Source of the DNA: Halorubrum xinjiangense
Lineage (GTDB): Archaea; Halobacteriota; Halobacteria; Halobacteriales; Haloferacaceae
DNA: 64,000 nt
Assembly: GCF_900102375.1 (NCBI RefSeq)
Contig: NZ_FNBO01000011.1
Span: 1-64,000 of the forward strand
Direction: 5' to 3'
Below are positions 16,805 to 24,379 of this stretch, one piece after another. The stretch's first letter is position 1. Each line of letters begins with the position of its first letter. The notes under the pieces were generated by a model, which saw nothing but the letters and a program-made list of their open reading frames with translations, did not search any database and was not told the origin of the DNA. Position numbers and translations under genes: made by a program.

Positions 16805-17770
16805 ATGGCAGACTCGGTCGGCGGACGGGGGCGGCGCGCGCTCGGCGGCCTCGCGCTCCTCGCGGTTCCGGCGGTGTTGGCGGCGGTCCCGCTGGTCCCG
16901 CTCGCCGCGCTGCTCGGCCCCGGCGGGCTCGGGCTCGTCCCGCTCGGCGCGCTCGGGGGACTGCTCGCGGCCGTCGTCGTCGGGCCGGCCGTCTCCGCGC
17001 TCCTCGGCCCGATCCTCGTCGACAAGCGGATCGCCCGGCTCCCGAACGCCGAGCTGGACGACCGCCGCGCCGACTTCGTCGCCGACCGCGTCGAGGCGCT
17101 CGCGGCCGACGTCGACGTCGAGGTTCCCGAGATACTCCCGGTCCGCGCCGACGCCGCGAACGTCGCCGTCACGGACGGCTACCGCGGGTCGCGGCTGGTG
17201 GTCTCGACGCGGCTGCTCGCCCTCCCGAAGGCCGACCGCGACGCCGCGCTACGCCACGCGCTCGTCAGGCTGCGGACGCGGCAGGCGCTGCTCGCGACCG
17301 CGGCCCTCCCGGCGCTGGCCGCCGTCGAGACCGCGGCGCTGCTCGCGACGCTGCTCGTGGGGCGCCGCGGGGAGCGCACCGCCGCGGACCGCCGCGTCAA
17401 CCGGATCCACGGGTACGAGCCGGACCGCGAGCGGGTCCCGTCGTGGACGTACGCGGCCGCTGGCGTCCTCTGCTGGCTGCTGCTCCTCCCGGCGTGGGTC
17501 CCCGCGACGGTCGGGGACCGGCTCGCCGTCGCCGGGGGGCGCCGGGCCGCGGACGCCCTCGTCGCGCGGGCCGGGACCGAGGAGCGTGACGGGCTCGGCA
17601 ACGCGGTCTCCTTCGCGAGCGACGCCGCGGGCGCCGGCGACTGGCCGCCGCTCCTCGACCGGCTCTCGCTCGTCTCGATGGCCGACGCCGAGACGGGGCG
17701 GGTTCGCGGAACGAGTCGACAGGAGGCGCGGACGCGGCTCGCGCGGCTCCGCTCGAAGCGGACGCTGTAG
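16805..17770 (+). CDS. M48-like membrane protein lacking the zinc-protease motif
   Basis: A 321-residue membrane protein with two N-terminal helices, a soluble segment and two further helices, the layout of HtpX/M48 proteases. Where M48 enzymes carry HExxH in a conserved helix, the corresponding segment here reads ALRHALVRLRT, with no Glu. A distant conserved feature is VVSTRLLALPKADRDAALRHAL. I read it as a degenerate, probably non-proteolytic relative. The ATG at 16805 is the first in frame. Function unknown. Confidence 0.65.
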   Translation: MADSVGGRGRRALGGLALLAVPAVLAAVPLVPLAALLGPGGLGLVPLGALGGLLAAVVVGPAVSALLGPILVDKRIARLPNAELDDRRADFVADRVEALAADVDVEVPEILPVRADAANVAVTDGYRGSRLVVSTRLLALPKADRDAALRHALVRLRTRQALLATAALPALAAVETAALLATLLVGRRGERTAADRRVNRIHGYEPDRERVPSWTYAAAGVLCWLLLLPAWVPATVGDRLAVAGGRRAADALVARAGTEERDGLGNAVSFASDAAGAGDWPPLLDRLSLVSMADAETGRVRGTSRQEARTRLARLRSKRTL

Positions 17771-17801
17771 GGGCGGGAGCGTCCGGGCGGCCCCGACCGA
17801 A

Positions 17802-19397
17802 TCAGGGCTGCGCCGGAACCTCCAGTCGGACCGTCGTCCCGTCCTCGTCGGTGTCGATGTCGAACTCGCCGCCGGCCTTGGCGACGACCCAGTACATGAG
17901 CCAGATGCCGAGCCGGTCGGCGTGGGTCAGCGACGTCTCGCCCGCCTCCAACACCTGCGTCTCGTGGTCCGGGATTCCGGGGCCGTCGTCCGCGACCTCG
18001 ATCGCGATCCATCCGGGGGGGCACCGCTCGACGCGCACGTCGACGGACGGTGACGGACTGTCGTTGTGCTTCACGGCGTTCTCGACCGCCTCCGCGACGG
18101 CGACCGGGAGGCCGACGACCATCACCTCGATCGAGTCGTCTTCCGGCAGCGACAGGGTCACCTCGGCGTCCGGGTAGCGGCTGTGGATCCGGTTCCGGAG
18201 TTCGATCAGCTCGTCGCGGAGGTCGATCGGGGCGTCGAGCGGGGCCCCTGAGACCGTGTCGTCGACGGTCTGGACGGCGGTCGCGATCCCCGTGAGGTCC
18301 GCGGCCGTCTCGGTGATAACGTCGAGCGCCTGGCGCTGCGACTCCGCTTCGGGGTCGTTTCGGAGCAGGTCCGCGTACCCCGAGATGAGGTTCATCTTGT
18401 TGCGGAGGTTGTGGTTGAGCACCCGGGCCATCACCTCCAGTCGCCGCTCGCGGATCTTCCGCTCGGTGATCTCCGTCTGGAACCCGACGAAGTGCGTGGT
18501 CGCTCCCGCTTCGTTCCGCAGGGGTTCGATCTGGAGCCGGTTCCAGAACTTCTGGCCGTTCGCCCGGTAGTTGAGGATGTCCACGTCGACCGGCCGCTCC
18601 TCGTCGAGGCCCCGCCCGATCTCGGCACGCGTCTCGTCGGCCGTGTCGGGCCCTTGGAGGAACCGACAGTCCTCGCCGAGCATCTCCTCGCCGTAGCCGG
18701 TCAGCGACTTGAACTCCTCGTTGATGTATACGAGCGGCCGGTCGTCCCCGCCCGACGCCCGCGCGAGGGTGATCCCGACGGGGGCCTCGTCCATCGCCCG
18801 CTCTTTGAGCCGTAAGTCGGCGACGGTCCGCCTGAGGCGGAGCGAGGTCAGCCGCCGCTTGACCAGGTTCGACACCCGCGTGAGCAGCGCCCGCCGGGCG
18901 ACCGGCAGTTCGATGACGTCGTCGACGCGCTCCCACGCGCCGTCGGCCGGCCCTCCTCGCGCGCTCTCGCTCACCAGCAGCACGAACGGCAGGAACGCGG
19001 GGTCGGCGCGCTCGCGCCGCGCGTCCAGCGCGTCGCCGGCGGCGGCGAAGGCGTTCGCGTCGAGGACGCAGCAGTCGAACTCGGCGTCGAGCGCGGCGGG
19101 GTCGGTCTCGGCCCGGATCCGGTAGCGCTCGCCAAGCGCCTCGGCGAGCAGGTCGCGGTCGCGGTCGTCGTCCATCAAGAGGAGGACCGTCCCGTCCGCG
19201 GTCAGGTTCGCGGCGTCGTCGCGTTCGAACACGAGGGACGGCTCGCTGTCGCGGTCGTCGCCATTGCGGTCGGCTTCGCCGAAGTCGTCACCGCCGTGCT
19301 CCGCCGAATCGCGCCGCTTTCGGCCGGATCCCGTCTCGCCCTCTGCGGACCCGTCGCCGTCGGCGGCATGGTGTGCCCGGTCCGGCTCTGAGTCCAT
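17802..19397 (-). CDS. LOV-domain sensor histidine kinase with receiver-like N-terminus
   Basis: A 531-residue cytoplasmic kinase: acidic N-terminus (1-65), receiver-like domain (70-165), PAS/LOV domain (205-315), HisKA helices with phospho-His329 (LNHNLRNKMN) and HATPase_c (about 420-530, with EVADDGPGIP). The PAS domain carries the LOV flavin signature: GEDCRFLQG with Cys244 at the photoreactive position, Asn276 in NYRANGQKFWN with Asn286, and Gln307 in FVGFQTEIT. These are the residues that bind FMN and form the light adduct in known LOV proteins. One change: Asp243 replaces the usual Asn. It is divergent from a KaiC gene across 73 bases. Confidence 0.88.
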   Translation of the reverse strand: MDSEPDRAHHAADGDGSAEGETGSGRKRRDSAEHGGDDFGEADRNGDDRDSEPSLVFERDDAANLTADGTVLLLMDDDRDRDLLAEALGERYRIRAETDPAALDAEFDCCVLDANAFAAAGDALDARRERADPAFLPFVLLVSESARGGPADGAWERVDDVIELPVARRALLTRVSNLVKRRLTSLRLRRTVADLRLKERAMDEAPVGITLARASGGDDRPLVYINEEFKSLTGYGEEMLGEDCRFLQGPDTADETRAEIGRGLDEERPVDVDILNYRANGQKFWNRLQIEPLRNEAGATTHFVGFQTEITERKIRERRLEVMARVLNHNLRNKMNLISGYADLLRNDPEAESQRQALDVITETAADLTGIATAVQTVDDTVSGAPLDAPIDLRDELIELRNRIHSRYPDAEVTLSLPEDDSIEVMVVGLPVAVAEAVENAVKHNDSPSPSVDVRVERCPPGWIAIEVADDGPGIPDHETQVLEAGETSLTHADRLGIWLMYWVVAKAGGEFDIDTDEDGTTVRLEVPAQP

Positions 19398-19470
19398 TGC
19401 TTATACACAGACGGGCGGAACCCACTAAGAACTACCCCATTTATATCACGGCTCCGTCCGATGGGGCCGT
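19398..19470. promoter_or_regulatory. Shared divergent promoter of LOV kinase and KaiC genes
   Basis: Only 73 bases separate the two starts. On the + strand CATTTATATCAC (about 19,438-19,449) lies 25-30 bases before the KaiC ATG, a good leaderless TATA. On the minus strand GTATAAGCAATGG-like sequence lies close to the kinase start. Such tight sharing suggests coordinated control. Confidence 0.5.
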
Positions 19471-20940
19471 ATGTCATCACCGCTATCCGAGCGAGCGTCG
19501 ACAGGCATCCCCGGCCTCGACGAGGTGTTGTCCGGGGGGTTCGTCCCCACGCGGAGCTACATGGTCCGCGGGCAGGCGGGGAGCGGGAAGACGATCCTAA
19601 GCTTCCACTTCCTCCAGCAGGGGGTCGACGAGGGAGAGACGGCGCTTTTCATCAACCTCGAAGAGGACCTCCGCGACCTGAAGGCGAACGCGGCCGCGCT
19701 CGGCTTCGACACCGACGCGATCGAGTTCCTCGACCTCAGTCCGAGCGCGGACGCCTTCGTCGAGGACGAGTCCTACGAGGTGTTCGCTCCCTCGGAGGTT
19801 GAGCGGGAGCCGCTCACCGAGCGGATCGTCGAGGGCGTGACCGCGGTCGACCCCGACCGCGTCGTCGTCGACCCGCTGACCCAGCTCCGCTTCCTGCTCT
19901 CGGACGACTACCAGTTCCGGAAGCAGGTGGTCGGCTTCATGCGCTTCCTGAAGGACCGCGGGGCGACGGTGCTTTTCACCGTCCAGAACACCGAGTCGCT
20001 GCCAACCGACGACTTGGAGTTCATCACGGACGGGACGATCCGGCTGGACGTCGGAGAGTTCGGCAAGTCCGTCCGCGTGCCGAAGTTCCGCGGGTCGGTG
20101 ACGCAGGGCGGCGACCACGCCTACCGAGTCACCGACTCGGGGATCGAGGTGTACCCCGCGCTCCAGCCGGGTTCGTCCGCGGTCGACGCCGAGTTCGAGC
20201 AGCTCTCCTCCGGGATCCCCGAGGTGGATACGCTTCTCGGCGGCGGGATCGAACGCGGCACCGTCACCATCGTGAGCGGGCCGACCGGCGTGGGGAAGAC
20301 GACCCTCAGCACCCAGTTCATGAAGGCGGCGGCCGACCGCGGCGAGCGCTCGGTCATCTACCTGTTCGAGGAGAACCGAGGGACGTTCCTCGCCCGGTCC
20401 CGGGCGATCAACATCCCGGTCGACGAGATGATCGAGCGGGGGACGCTCCGGGTGAACGAGGTGGAGGCGTTAGAGCGCTCCCCGCAGGAGTTCGCGCGGA
20501 TGGTCCGCGAGGAGGTCGAGGGACGGGACGCCGACATCGTCATGATCGACGGGATCTCCGGGTACCGGCTGACGCTGCGCGGCGAGGACGAGCAGATGCT
20601 CCAGCAGATGCACGCCCTCGGACGCTACCTCAAGAACCAGGGCGTGACGTCGATCCTCGTCGACGAGACGCGGAACGTCACCGGGGAGTTTCAGGCGACG
20701 ATGGAGAACGTCAGCTACCTCGCGGACAACATCGTCTTCCTCCGGCACCTCGAGATCGGAGGCGAGCTCCGCAAGGCGATCGGCGTGTTGAAAAAGCGGA
20801 CGAGCGACTTCGAGCGGACGATCCGCGAGTTCGAGATGACCGACCGCGGGATCGCCGTCGGCGAGCCGATGTCCGACCTCAGGGGTATCCTGACCGGCGC
20901 GCCGGAGTCCGTCGACCGGGACTCGCAGCGAGACGAGTAG
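19471..20940 (+). CDS. Double-domain KaiC-family ATPase
   Basis: A 489-residue RecA-like ATPase with two KaiC domains. Walker A motifs are at residues 34-41 (GQAGSGKT) and 270-277 (GPTGVGKT). Paired catalytic glutamates follow each (Glu64-Glu65 and Glu300-Glu301), so both domains look competent for ATP hydrolysis. Walker B-like segments are VVVDPLTQL and DIVMIDGISG. The phosphorylated Ser/Thr pair of cyanobacterial KaiC cannot be assigned by eye. Haloarchaea use KaiC-like proteins in signalling, and this one is divergently paired with a LOV histidine kinase. Confidence 0.9.
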   Translation: MSSPLSERASTGIPGLDEVLSGGFVPTRSYMVRGQAGSGKTILSFHFLQQGVDEGETALFINLEEDLRDLKANAAALGFDTDAIEFLDLSPSADAFVEDESYEVFAPSEVEREPLTERIVEGVTAVDPDRVVVDPLTQLRFLLSDDYQFRKQVVGFMRFLKDRGATVLFTVQNTESLPTDDLEFITDGTIRLDVGEFGKSVRVPKFRGSVTQGGDHAYRVTDSGIEVYPALQPGSSAVDAEFEQLSSGIPEVDTLLGGGIERGTVTIVSGPTGVGKTTLSTQFMKAAADRGERSVIYLFEENRGTFLARSRAINIPVDEMIERGTLRVNEVEALERSPQEFARMVREEVEGRDADIVMIDGISGYRLTLRGEDEQMLQQMHALGRYLKNQGVTSILVDETRNVTGEFQATMENVSYLADNIVFLRHLEIGGELRKAIGVLKKRTSDFERTIREFEMTDRGIAVGEPMSDLRGILTGAPESVDRDSQRDE

Positions 20941-20945
20941 GGGCG

Positions 20946-21626
20946 TCAGTCGCGCTCGCCGGCGTCGTCGTGCTCGGCTCCGCGCTCTCCGGTGCCGGCG
21001 TCGGCTCCGCGCTCGTCGGTCCCGGTCGCATCGTCGTCTCCGCTCGCCGGCACGTCGTCGGCGTCGACCACGGTTTTCCCGGTCGCCTCCGGAACCACGC
21101 GCCGGTCGGCGTGTTCCCACTCGCGGTCCAGCTCCGCGCCGTCGAACAGCCGGTCGAGGAAGACGGCGAGCCCGGCGACCTCGGAGTGCGGCTGGTTCGT
21201 CACGCCGACGTTGAAGTCGGCGCGCTCGTACAGCGCCCACGGCACCTTCTCGCCGCCGACCACGACGAGGAGGTCGCGGGGCGGCGACGCCTCCCCGACC
21301 ACCTCGGGCTCGTCGAGCCCGACCGCCTCGCGGACCTCCGCCTCGACGTCCTGGACGCGCTCGCCGTACATCGTGAGGTGGACGACGACGCCCTCGAAGC
21401 TCTTGACGATCGCCTTTTGGTCGTCGCGGAGTTCGACCGCGAACGGCCCGCCGAAGCGGTCGGTAACCCCGCGGACCGTCTCCGCCGACTGCCCGGCGTT
21501 GTCGGGGAAGATCACCCGGTCGGCGCCGAGCGCCCGGGCCGTGAGCCCGACGTGCGTCGTCATGCGGTCGTCGCGCCCCGGCCGGTGGCCGTACCGGAGG
21601 ACGACGACCTCGCGCGCATCGTTCAT
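20946..21626 (-). CDS. trm56: tRNA (cytidine(56)-2'-O)-methyltransferase (aTrm56)
   Basis: A 226-residue SPOUT methyltransferase that modifies C56 in the T-loop of archaeal tRNAs. It starts [35 protein letters not shown], the family signature. The knot region includes [43 protein letters not shown], binding S-adenosylmethionine. The last 50 residues form an acidic Asp/Gly/Ala-rich tail not needed for the fold. The ATG at 21626 starts the family sequence; upstream codons are not conserved-looking. Confidence 0.92.
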   Translation of the reverse strand: MNDAREVVVLRYGHRPGRDDRMTTHVGLTARALGADRVIFPDNAGQSAETVRGVTDRFGGPFAVELRDDQKAIVKSFEGVVVHLTMYGERVQDVEAEVREAVGLDEPEVVGEASPPRDLLVVVGGEKVPWALYERADFNVGVTNQPHSEVAGLAVFLDRLFDGAELDREWEHADRRVVPEATGKTVVDADDVPASGDDDATGTDERGADAGTGERGAEHDDAGERD

Positions 21627-21795
21627 GCCACGGGCTGGGGGGCCGACCCGGGTGTCGCTTTCGATGCGAGCGCGGCGCCGACTGTTCGCTGTCGGAGCGA
21701 AGACGATCCGCACTCGTGGATCAAATTGGGACGAAAACGGACGAGGTGACCACGTAACTGAAAGCTTCATGTGGGAGGCGGTCGCGGTATGCGCC

Positions 21796-22836
21796 ATGAC
21801 GAGCGTCAAGGAGTTCCGCGTCGACGAGCCGGCGACCGCCGAGGGGCTCGGTCGGGGACGGTTCGTCTTCACGGACGCCTACTCGGTGTTCGACTGGGGG
21901 CAGATGCCCGACGCGATCCCGAACAAGGGCGCGAGCCTCTGCGCGATGGGCGCGTTCAACTTCGAACTGCTGGAGGGCGAGGGGGTCCCGACCCACTACC
22001 GAGGGGTTGCTGATTCGAACGAAGTTGTCCCCCTCGACGAGGCGACCGCGCCGCCGACGGAGATGGCCATCGACCTGACGCAGGTGCCGGACCTCCCGTA
22101 CGAGGGGCCACACGCCGGCTACGACTACGACGCCTTCCACGCCGCGGGCGGCGAGAACTACCTCGTCCCGCTCGAGGTGGTCTTCCGCAACCGCGTCCCG
22201 GTCGGGTCCAGCCTGCGGACGCGCGCGGACCCCGCCGACTTCGGCCTCGACGACCTCGCCGGCGCCGACGGCGAGTGGCCGGACGAGCCGGTCGACCTCC
22301 CGGAGCCGGTCGTGGAGTTCTCGACGAAGTACGAGGAGCAGGACCGCTACCTCGCCCGGGCCGAGGCCGCCGAGGTCGCGGGCGCCGCCGACATCGGCGC
22401 CCTCGAATCGCTCGCGCGCGACGTGAACCGCGTCGTCACCGAGCGCGCCGAGGCGACCGGGTTCGTCCACGAGGACGGGAAGATCGAGTGCCTCTACGTC
22501 GACGGCGAGCTCCGCGTCGCCGACGTGGTCGGCACCTTCGACGAGAACCGCTTCTCGTACGGCGGACGGGGGATCTCGAAGGAGGTCGTCCGCCAGTGGT
22601 ACAAGGCGAACGACCCCGACTGGGTCGCGGCCGTCGAGGAGGCGAAGGAGTCGGTGGCGGGCCGCGACATCGACGACTGGCGCGAGCTCTGCGAGCCCGG
22701 CCCCGATCCCCTCCCGCCGTCGGTCGTCGACGCCGTCTCGGACCTGTACGCGGCCGGCACGAACGCGTACACCGACCGCGAGTGGTTCGACGCGCCCGAT
22801 ATCGAGGCCGCGCTCGACGCGGTCGACGCGCTGTAA
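21796..22836 (+). CDS. purC: Phosphoribosylaminoimidazole-succinocarboxamide synthase
   Basis: A 346-residue SAICAR synthetase joining CAIR and aspartate with ATP in purine synthesis. Family features: the N-terminal KEFRVDE strand, [38 protein letters not shown], and [26 protein letters not shown] near residue 235. It belongs to the long haloarchaeal form. The ATG at 21796 (MTSVKEF) is preferred over one at 21769. It follows trm56 divergently. Confidence 0.93.
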   Translation: MTSVKEFRVDEPATAEGLGRGRFVFTDAYSVFDWGQMPDAIPNKGASLCAMGAFNFELLEGEGVPTHYRGVADSNEVVPLDEATAPPTEMAIDLTQVPDLPYEGPHAGYDYDAFHAAGGENYLVPLEVVFRNRVPVGSSLRTRADPADFGLDDLAGADGEWPDEPVDLPEPVVEFSTKYEEQDRYLARAEAAEVAGAADIGALESLARDVNRVVTERAEATGFVHEDGKIECLYVDGELRVADVVGTFDENRFSYGGRGISKEVVRQWYKANDPDWVAAVEEAKESVAGRDIDDWRELCEPGPDPLPPSVVDAVSDLYAAGTNAYTDREWFDAPDIEAALDAVDAL

Positions 22837-22932
22837 GGCGGGTCTGCGAATCCGGGTCGAGCGGGCGTCAAACCATCACGATCGACGAAACGCGAGGGAA
22901 CCTCTTTACCGCCGACGCGCGTGGATCGACCC

Positions 22933-23637
22933 ATGTCAACCGACGCCGACTTCGGGGAACGGCTCGAGACCCGGACTGTCGCGTACCTCGACCGAATCGA
23001 CGACTGCGCCGCGCTCCTCCCGCGCGCGCTCGACGAGTACGCGAGCGACGGCTCGTTCGACGAGACGGTCGACGAGATCGCGGCGGTCGAAAGCGAGTGC
23101 GACGACCTCGTCCGCGGGCTCACGGCGCTCATCACCGGCGCCGGGCCCGACGACATCGGCCTGTTGAACACCCGGATCAACTTCAACGAGTCCGCGCTGC
23201 TCGACTTCTACAACGAGCTCGACGTGGTCGCGAACCACACCGAGCGGATCGTCCAGGAGGTGGCGATGATGCGCCCCGACCCCGGCGTCGACCCGTTCGA
23301 CGACATGCGCGAGATGGCGGCGCGGATCGCCGAGATGACCGCCGTCCTCGCCGACGTCGTCGAGGGGTTCGTTCGGGGGCTCGCGCGCGCCGACGCCACG
23401 GAGACGCTCGCCGAGGGAATCGAGGCGATCCGCGCGCTCGAAAGCGAGTGCGACGCGCTCCGCAACGCCGCCATCGAGACGGCGTTCGCCGCCGACGCGA
23501 TCGATCAACCGCTCGTCTACCGCGAGCTCGCTATCCTGTTAGACGAGCTCGCGAACACGATCGAGGACCTCACCGACCGGATCGTCGTGATCGCGAGCAA
23601 GGAGCCGGGGATCGTCACCGACGGGGACGGCGAGTAG
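22933..23637 (+). CDS. DUF47/PhoU-like phosphate regulator
   Basis: A 234-residue all-helical protein with the DUF47 pattern: paired acidic metal-binding motifs (ESECDDLVRGL near 54 and ESECDALRNA near 175) that mirror the E/DxxxD repeats of PhoU. Such proteins usually act with PiT transporters, but no transporter gene adjoins; the window's PiT lies 15 kb away. GTGGATCGACCC precedes the ATG at 22933. It stands alone between purC and dacZ. Confidence 0.85.
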   Translation: MSTDADFGERLETRTVAYLDRIDDCAALLPRALDEYASDGSFDETVDEIAAVESECDDLVRGLTALITGAGPDDIGLLNTRINFNESALLDFYNELDVVANHTERIVQEVAMMRPDPGVDPFDDMREMAARIAEMTAVLADVVEGFVRGLARADATETLAEGIEAIRALESECDALRNAAIETAFAADAIDQPLVYRELAILLDELANTIEDLTDRIVVIASKEPGIVTDGDGE

Positions 23638-23732
23638 AGGCCGGGCGGCTCCGCCCCGACGGACGCGGCACGCCGCGAGGCGCGGCGTGCTACTCCCGAC
23701 GCGCCGATCGCGGCGTGTCGCCTCCGGCGCCG

Positions 23733-24290
23733 CTACTGCTCGGGCCGCCACCGGCCGCCGATCTCTTCGCGGGGGTAGTCCTGAAACGTGCCGTCGAGAT
23801 ACGTGGTGACGCGGCCGTCCTCCTCGCTGAGCGTGACCGCCCACAGGACGTTCTTCCGGAGCGACGTCTCTAGGGCGCTCATGTGTTTGGTCCCCATCCA
23901 GTCGGGGTACTCGAGCTCCGCGACCCCCGGCACCTCCGCGTGGTGGGGGCTTCGGACTCGGACCATCTGTCGCTGGATCGTCCCGTCGCCCGTCACGACG
24001 ATCGCGCCGTCTCGGCTGAACCCCACGTCCTCGGCGACCCGCCGAAACGCCTCGGGCGAGTCGAGCACGATCTTACACCTGTCGGTCGGCCAGACGTTCT
24101 CTCCCAGCGGGTCGGTGTACGCCTCGAAGTCGGTCTCGGCGACGACGAGGAAGTACAGGCTCGGACCGCTCACGTACTGGTCGTCCCACTTCCCGAACTC
24201 CATGCTCAGCGTCTCGGCCACGTATCGGATCCGGTCCATGAGATCCTGGCTGGTGGCGTACTTTTTCAACACCCGATCGAGTTCTTCCAT
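23733..24290 (-). CDS. dacZ: Diadenylate cyclase DacZ (DisA_N/DAC domain)
   Basis: A 185-residue protein with the DAC fold that makes cyclic di-AMP from two ATP. Motif 1 is FSRDGAIVVTGDG (Asp-Gly-Ala, near residue 91). The second catalytic motif, RHRAA in bacterial enzymes, reads GTKHMSALETS here (near 133). Haloarchaeal DacZ is essential in Haloferax and linked to osmotic balance. The full gene is a single domain, unlike bacterial DisA or CdaA. The KHM variant is probably a family trait rather than loss. Confidence 0.78.
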   Translation of the reverse strand: MEELDRVLKKYATSQDLMDRIRYVAETLSMEFGKWDDQYVSGPSLYFLVVAETDFEAYTDPLGENVWPTDRCKIVLDSPEAFRRVAEDVGFSRDGAIVVTGDGTIQRQMVRVRSPHHAEVPGVAELEYPDWMGTKHMSALETSLRKNVLWAVTLSEEDGRVTTYLDGTFQDYPREEIGGRWRPEQ

Positions 24291-24379
24291 TCGGTTCTAC
24301 CGCCACATAGCGGCGGGACCGTGTTAAACGCTCGTCGGGCCGACTTCGCGGCGTGGCCGTCCTCGGTCGCCTCGACCGC

